Of a stretch of DNA of 9,192 nucleotides, positions 6,151-9,192 are shown piece after piece. The notes under the pieces were generated by a model. That model was given only the letters and a program-made list of their open reading frames with translations, searched no databases and was not told the DNA's origin. The DNA is from Bacteroidales bacterium (GTDB taxonomy: Bacteria; Bacteroidota; Bacteroidia; Bacteroidales; UBA932). The position numbers were made by a program, and so were the translations under genes. Position 1 is the first letter of the stretch. Every line of letters begins with the position of its first letter. The stretch spans positions 1-9,192 of the forward strand of contig JAFROA010000040.1 of the NCBI GenBank assembly GCA_017429885.1, written 5' to 3'.

Positions 6151-8016
6151 ATGAGAACAAAAGTATTCCTATCATCTATCGCAATGGTGGCCGTGCTGGT
6201 TTCCTGCGGTCCAAAGGCCCGTCTTGGCAAGACCAAGGTGGCGGATGAGCCTGCTGATGGCGGCTCCTACACAGAGAAGGTATTTCCTGTTGTTTACAAA
6301 GTCACACCTGACGCTCAGGTGACCCTGCGTTTTTACGACGCCCTTCCTGATGTTCCTTACATCTCAGTGTCTGATTTCCAGGCTATTGTGCTTCCGGGTT
6401 CCACTATGACCGTGACCCATACAGGTGTCGGCGAGTACACCCTGACCAACGCTGACGCGACAGCTGTCGTAAACATTAATAATGATGTGTTTGTCTCCGA
6501 GGATTTCGAGGCCTTCACCAACCAGATGGGTCTCCTGCAGCCCGGGATGGCTAACGTTTACTATGACGGCATGCCTTTCGTCCGCTACAAAGGTGTCACC
6601 TACACTCCTGCCAATGTGACTACTACCCTGGACATGGGAAAGTACGGGATTGACATCCATGCTGACGGAAAGGGCGCTGTCTATTTCCCCTTCGCCACCC
6701 TTGCCGACATGTACACGGACCTTTTCTATCACCACACCGGCTTCAATGGCGAGAAAGTCGTGGTCAACACCTCTGTCAATGAGGTAAACCTCTCGGAGAT
6801 CGACCCGACTTATAATGAGCCGCTTCTGAGCAAGAAAGCCCGTTCGGAATCCATGGCGGCTTTCAACTACAAGGAACTCTGCTTTGCTATGGATCATTTT
6901 TACGGCTATCCTGGCAGGGTCAAGTACAACGCCCAGCTGAAGGCCAAAGGGCTCGATAAAGTCCTGGAGGAAGATGTGGAAAACGGTCCCGAGATCAAGC
7001 AGCTTCTCCTCTCCACTTCAATGGGCGAGTATTTCACCGGCATGATGGGGCTTTTCGCCATCTATTTTGACGGGCACACCTCTATGGAAATTCTGTCTCA
7101 GGCTGTAGGTAATGAACGTGAGAAATACGCTGACTTGCTTGCTGAGTTCACCAGGACGCAGATGGCTCACATGAATTTCCAGGGGATGCTTCTGGAAGCC
7201 GTGGCTCCTATGATGAGCATGATGCAGTCAAGCATGGCTGTCGCCCAGCTTCGTCCCGCGGCCTATGGCCAAGGCGTGACTTACTACAAGAAAGGCAACA
7301 CCGCCGTCTGCGTTTTTGACTCCTTCAACAGCCGCAACGAGAAGGCCTGGAAAGACTATTATGAGGGCAAAGGCCCGATGCCTACCGTGGAGAACACCCA
7401 AGGTGATGACATGGTGATATTCCTGGATGCTCTCAAGAAGGCTGACGCTGATCCCGAGGTCAAGAATCTCATCATTGACATCTCCGCCAATGGAGGCGGT
7501 TCCGCCGACATCGTGATGGCTATGACTTCCCTCATCATGGACAAGAGCTACATTAGCCAAGACAATGCATTGACAGGCCAGAGGGCGATTGTGGAATATG
7601 AGGTGGACCGCAATTTCGACGGTGTTTTCGACGAAAAAGATAAGGACGTACATTACGATCTCAATTTCGCCGTTTTGACTTCCGGAATGTCCTTCTCCTG
7701 TGGCAACCTGTTTCCTTCGATTCTCAAGGACAATGGTATTCCCGTGATGGGTGAGACCTCCGGAGGAGGCGCCTGCGCTATCCAGGCCATGTGTACCGCT
7801 GACGGCTTCTGCTTCCAGATCTCATCGTTCAGGGCAAGGTTGAACACTCTCGCCGGAGAGAATATCGATGAGGGAATAATCCCTGACCTTCCTATCGCCA
7901 CTGACGGGAAGACTCAGGTGGAAGTATCTGAGGAAGAGGCTGTTCCGGCGAGGGACTACTCCAAGTTCTTCGACGTGGATTATCTCACCAAGTTGCTCTC
8001 GGAGTATAAGAAATAA
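6151..8016 (+). CDS. S41-family serine peptidase lipoprotein
   Basis: A 621-residue lipoprotein. The signal peptide ends in lipobox LVSC (Cys19), followed by GPKARLG; without an acidic run after the Cys it is more likely periplasm-facing than surface-displayed. The C-terminal third is an S41 (tail-specific/tricorn/IRBP clan) catalytic domain: NLIIDISANGGGS (G448-450), then TSGMSFSCGN with Ser514 or Ser516 as nucleophile, GETSGGGACAIQ (534-545) and ENIDEGIIPDLPI (570-582). In processing proteases of the CtpA type a catalytic Lys follows GETxxG; here the aligned position is Gly540, closer to the tricorn/IRBP-like branch, whose members lack that Lys. No PDZ domain is evident. The first ~250 residues hold two loosely similar stalk-like segments (VPYISVSDF at 68-76 and VYFPFATLADMY at 177-188). 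A helical, Met-rich part (291-362, with PMMSMMQSSM) precedes the catalytic domain. Substrate unknown. It has its own promoter and ends 27 bases before a convergent gene. Confidence 0.88.
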   Translation: MRTKVFLSSIAMVAVLVSCGPKARLGKTKVADEPADGGSYTEKVFPVVYKVTPDAQVTLRFYDALPDVPYISVSDFQAIVLPGSTMTVTHTGVGEYTLTNADATAVVNINNDVFVSEDFEAFTNQMGLLQPGMANVYYDGMPFVRYKGVTYTPANVTTTLDMGKYGIDIHADGKGAVYFPFATLADMYTDLFYHHTGFNGEKVVVNTSVNEVNLSEIDPTYNEPLLSKKARSESMAAFNYKELCFAMDHFYGYPGRVKYNAQLKAKGLDKVLEEDVENGPEIKQLLLSTSMGEYFTGMMGLFAIYFDGHTSMEILSQAVGNEREKYADLLAEFTRTQMAHMNFQGMLLEAVAPMMSMMQSSMAVAQLRPAAYGQGVTYYKKGNTAVCVFDSFNSRNEKAWKDYYEGKGPMPTVENTQGDDMVIFLDALKKADADPEVKNLIIDISANGGGSADIVMAMTSLIMDKSYISQDNALTGQRAIVEYEVDRNFDGVFDEKDKDVHYDLNFAVLTSGMSFSCGNLFPSILKDNGIPVMGETSGGGACAIQAMCTADGFCFQISSFRARLNTLAGENIDEGIIPDLPIATDGKTQVEVSEEEAVPARDYSKFFDVDYLTKLLSEYKK

Positions 8017-8017
8017 A

Positions 8018-8045
8018 ATGTCATTCTGAGCGTAGCGAAGAATCT
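8018..8045. repeat. Dispersed intergenic repeat motif (CHSERSEES-type)
   Basis: The convergent gap holds ATGTCATTCTGAGCG followed by TAGCGAAGAATCT. From general knowledge this is a recurrent intergenic motif in many Bacteroidota and other genomes, often mistranslated as CHSERSEES or similar peptides. Only one copy is in this window, so repetitiveness is recalled, not shown here. Its last two bases form part of the GH51 stop codon on the minus strand (TAG, 8046-8044). Partial dyad symmetry (TTCT and AGAA ends) gives only a weak hairpin. No other terminator is visible between the two converging genes. Confidence 0.6.
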
Positions 8046-9192
8046 ATTTTATAGCCAGCCTTATTAAGGCGGTGCTGTGAGGAGGGAGGACAGTCTTTAT
8101 GTCCTTCCTCCCCGCTATTACCTCCAGCGGGGTTTCCTCGAAGAAGCTGTGAGGGGTGACATCCTCTGAAGAATATAAAGTCGCGTCAAGGACTTTCCCC
8201 TTCAGAGCGAAACTGAACTCCCTGTCCGTATCGTAGTTGGGGTTGATCAGGGTGATTGTCAGGACCCCGTCCTTTATGGTGGCGGCGGTAGTGTAGTCCT
8301 CATCATCTATGATTTTGCAGACCTTTCCGTCTTGGTGGGCTTTCATCATCTCGAAAATCTGGCCATTAGCCGTAAGGCGGCTGCCTTCGGGGGTAATCAG
8401 TATCGCTCCCTCTCCGATTGGCTGGAAGTAGCAGACAATCGGGATGTCAAGAGCCGCGCTCTCGTTGATGTAGAAATGCATGGTCCTGGCGGCGTAAATC
8501 CCTTCCGACACGCAGGAAGGACGGTACCAGGAATACCACTGGTTCCACTCGTCAAAAGAGATGTGGAGATCTTTTCCAGTGGCGTCGAGGCTTTCCCTCA
8601 TCCTCTTCGCAAGGTCAATATTCCCCTGGAAGGAGGCGGTGATTTCCTCATACGATTTCTTGATGTCCTCAGGTGTCGTGAATCGCTTGCTTCCTCCGGC
8701 ATAGTGGTGGAGGGAAATGTATTTTACCTTGTCAGCGAGAGGTGCCGCGGAATACTTCGCCCAGTTGTCATTAGGATATGGCCCTGAGGAGCAAGGCTCC
8801 AGATCCGGAGTCACCCCCAACATCGCGTCAGCGTGCTTCTCAGCCATCTCGGCATAGCCTTCAGGTCCCTTGGGACCTTCCATATGGCCATATCCCATCT
8901 CGTTACCAAGGGACCAGAAATGAACGTTGTACGGCTCCTTGTGGCCTCTTTCCGCTCTTATTTTGCCATATTCAGTGTCCTCTCATCCATTGCAGTACTC
9001 CACCCACTCGGCGCTTTCTTCCGGTTCACTCCAAGCGATGTTAATCGTGATCATCGGCTCGGCTCCGACCTCCCGGCAAAGGGCTATGAAGTCGTCCGTG
9101 TCAATCTCGTGGAAGTCAAATCCGTGTGAATATGGGTGGCTCTCAATCTCTGTCGCTGCCTGAAGAGGTCCCCTCTGATCCACAGGAAGCAG
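8044..9192 (-). pseudogene. GH51-type alpha-L-arabinofuranosidase, 3' part, interrupted by an in-frame TGA
   Basis: This minus-strand frame enters from the right edge and ends at TAG 8046-8044, giving 383 visible codons including stops. It encodes the later barrel and C-terminal domain of a GH51-type arabinofuranosidase, which removes arabinose side chains from plant polysaccharides. Evidence: DDFIALCREVGAEPMITINI, then WVEYCNG, EDTEYGKIRAERGHKEPY, WSLGNEM with the acid/base Glu (8901-8899), YISLHHYAGG, ISFDEWNQWY with the nucleophile Glu (8550-8548), and a beta-sandwich ending LPPHSTALIRLAIK. A single TGA (8985-8983) falls between CNG and EDTEYG; the frame is unchanged on both sides, so this is one substitution, not a frameshift. 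A product ending there lacks both catalytic Glu, and re-initiation at the next ATG (8898) would still miss the acid/base. The N terminus and signal peptide lie outside the window. It could be a true pseudogene or a base error. Confidence 0.85.
8983..8985 (-). other. Premature in-frame TGA in the GH51 gene
   Basis: Plus-strand TCA at 8983-8985 reads TGA in the GH51 frame, between AAT GGA (Asn-Gly) and GAG GAC (Glu-Asp). GH51 homologues normally have an ordinary residue here, in a stretch of the form NG-x-x-D. TGA is a true stop elsewhere in the window: the receptor ends with tandem TGA TGA right after its expected C-terminal Phe, and no other gene here has an internal TGA. Confidence 0.85.

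Noticed and set aside
8058..8070. GCCTT-ATT-AAGGC hairpin as a terminator for the S41 gene
   Set aside because: The stem is only five to six base pairs, lies within GH51 coding sequence, and has no following T-run.
8983..8985. Selenocysteine or reassigned TGA in the GH51 gene
   Set aside because: The site is not a catalytic or redox position, no selenocysteine-type hairpin is evident just downstream, and TGA ends the receptor gene in this same window.
1..9192. CRISPR arrays, tRNA or rRNA genes, insertion sequences, phage or toxin-antitoxin modules
   Set aside because: No regularly spaced repeats, cloverleaf-type sequence, transposase motif or small paired genes were seen; nearly all of the window is covered by the five genes described.

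Overview
The window looks like chromosomal DNA of an uncultured or gut-type member of the Bacteroidales (phylum Bacteroidota). The evidence is a TonB-dependent receptor with a CarboxypepD_reg-like domain, a DUF4249 lipoprotein, an MG2/plug-type envelope protein, -7 boxes of the form TAnnTTTG in place of sigma70 boxes, and weak or absent Shine-Dalgarno sequences. Genus cannot be fixed from the sequence. UGA behaves as a stop codon here.

Layout. Positions 1-191 are an intergenic region with outward-facing TATCTTTG boxes; a divergent gene may begin at position 19 and run off the left edge. Positions 192-6062 hold one tightly coupled three-gene operon on the + strand. It encodes (1) a 1028-residue TonB-dependent outer-membrane receptor with an unusual N-terminal extension, (2) a 379-residue DUF4249 lipoprotein, overlapping gene 1 by one base, and (3) a 550-residue secreted protein with a macroglobulin-like N terminus and a barrel-less plug-like module, overlapping gene 2 by eight bases. 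The three products probably form one outer-membrane uptake or surface complex with DUF4249 in the usual SusD position; the substrate cannot be read from the sequence. Positions 6063-6150 contain a good Bacteroidota promoter overlapped by a perfect 16-bp inverted repeat. Positions 6151-8016 encode a lipoprotein S41-family peptidase, apparently its own transcription unit. A 27-base convergent gap follows, filled by a dispersed-repeat-like motif (8018-8045). From 8044 to the right edge the minus strand carries the 3' part of a GH51-type alpha-L-arabinofuranosidase gene, interrupted by one in-frame TGA upstream of both catalytic glutamates.

No RNA gene, insertion sequence, CRISPR array or phage gene is visible. 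The most unusual items are the receptor/DUF4249/MG2-plug trio with two plug modules in one operon, the palindrome placed over the S41 promoter, the repeat abutting the GH51 stop codon, and the nonsense codon in GH51. No complete new system can be claimed from this window alone.
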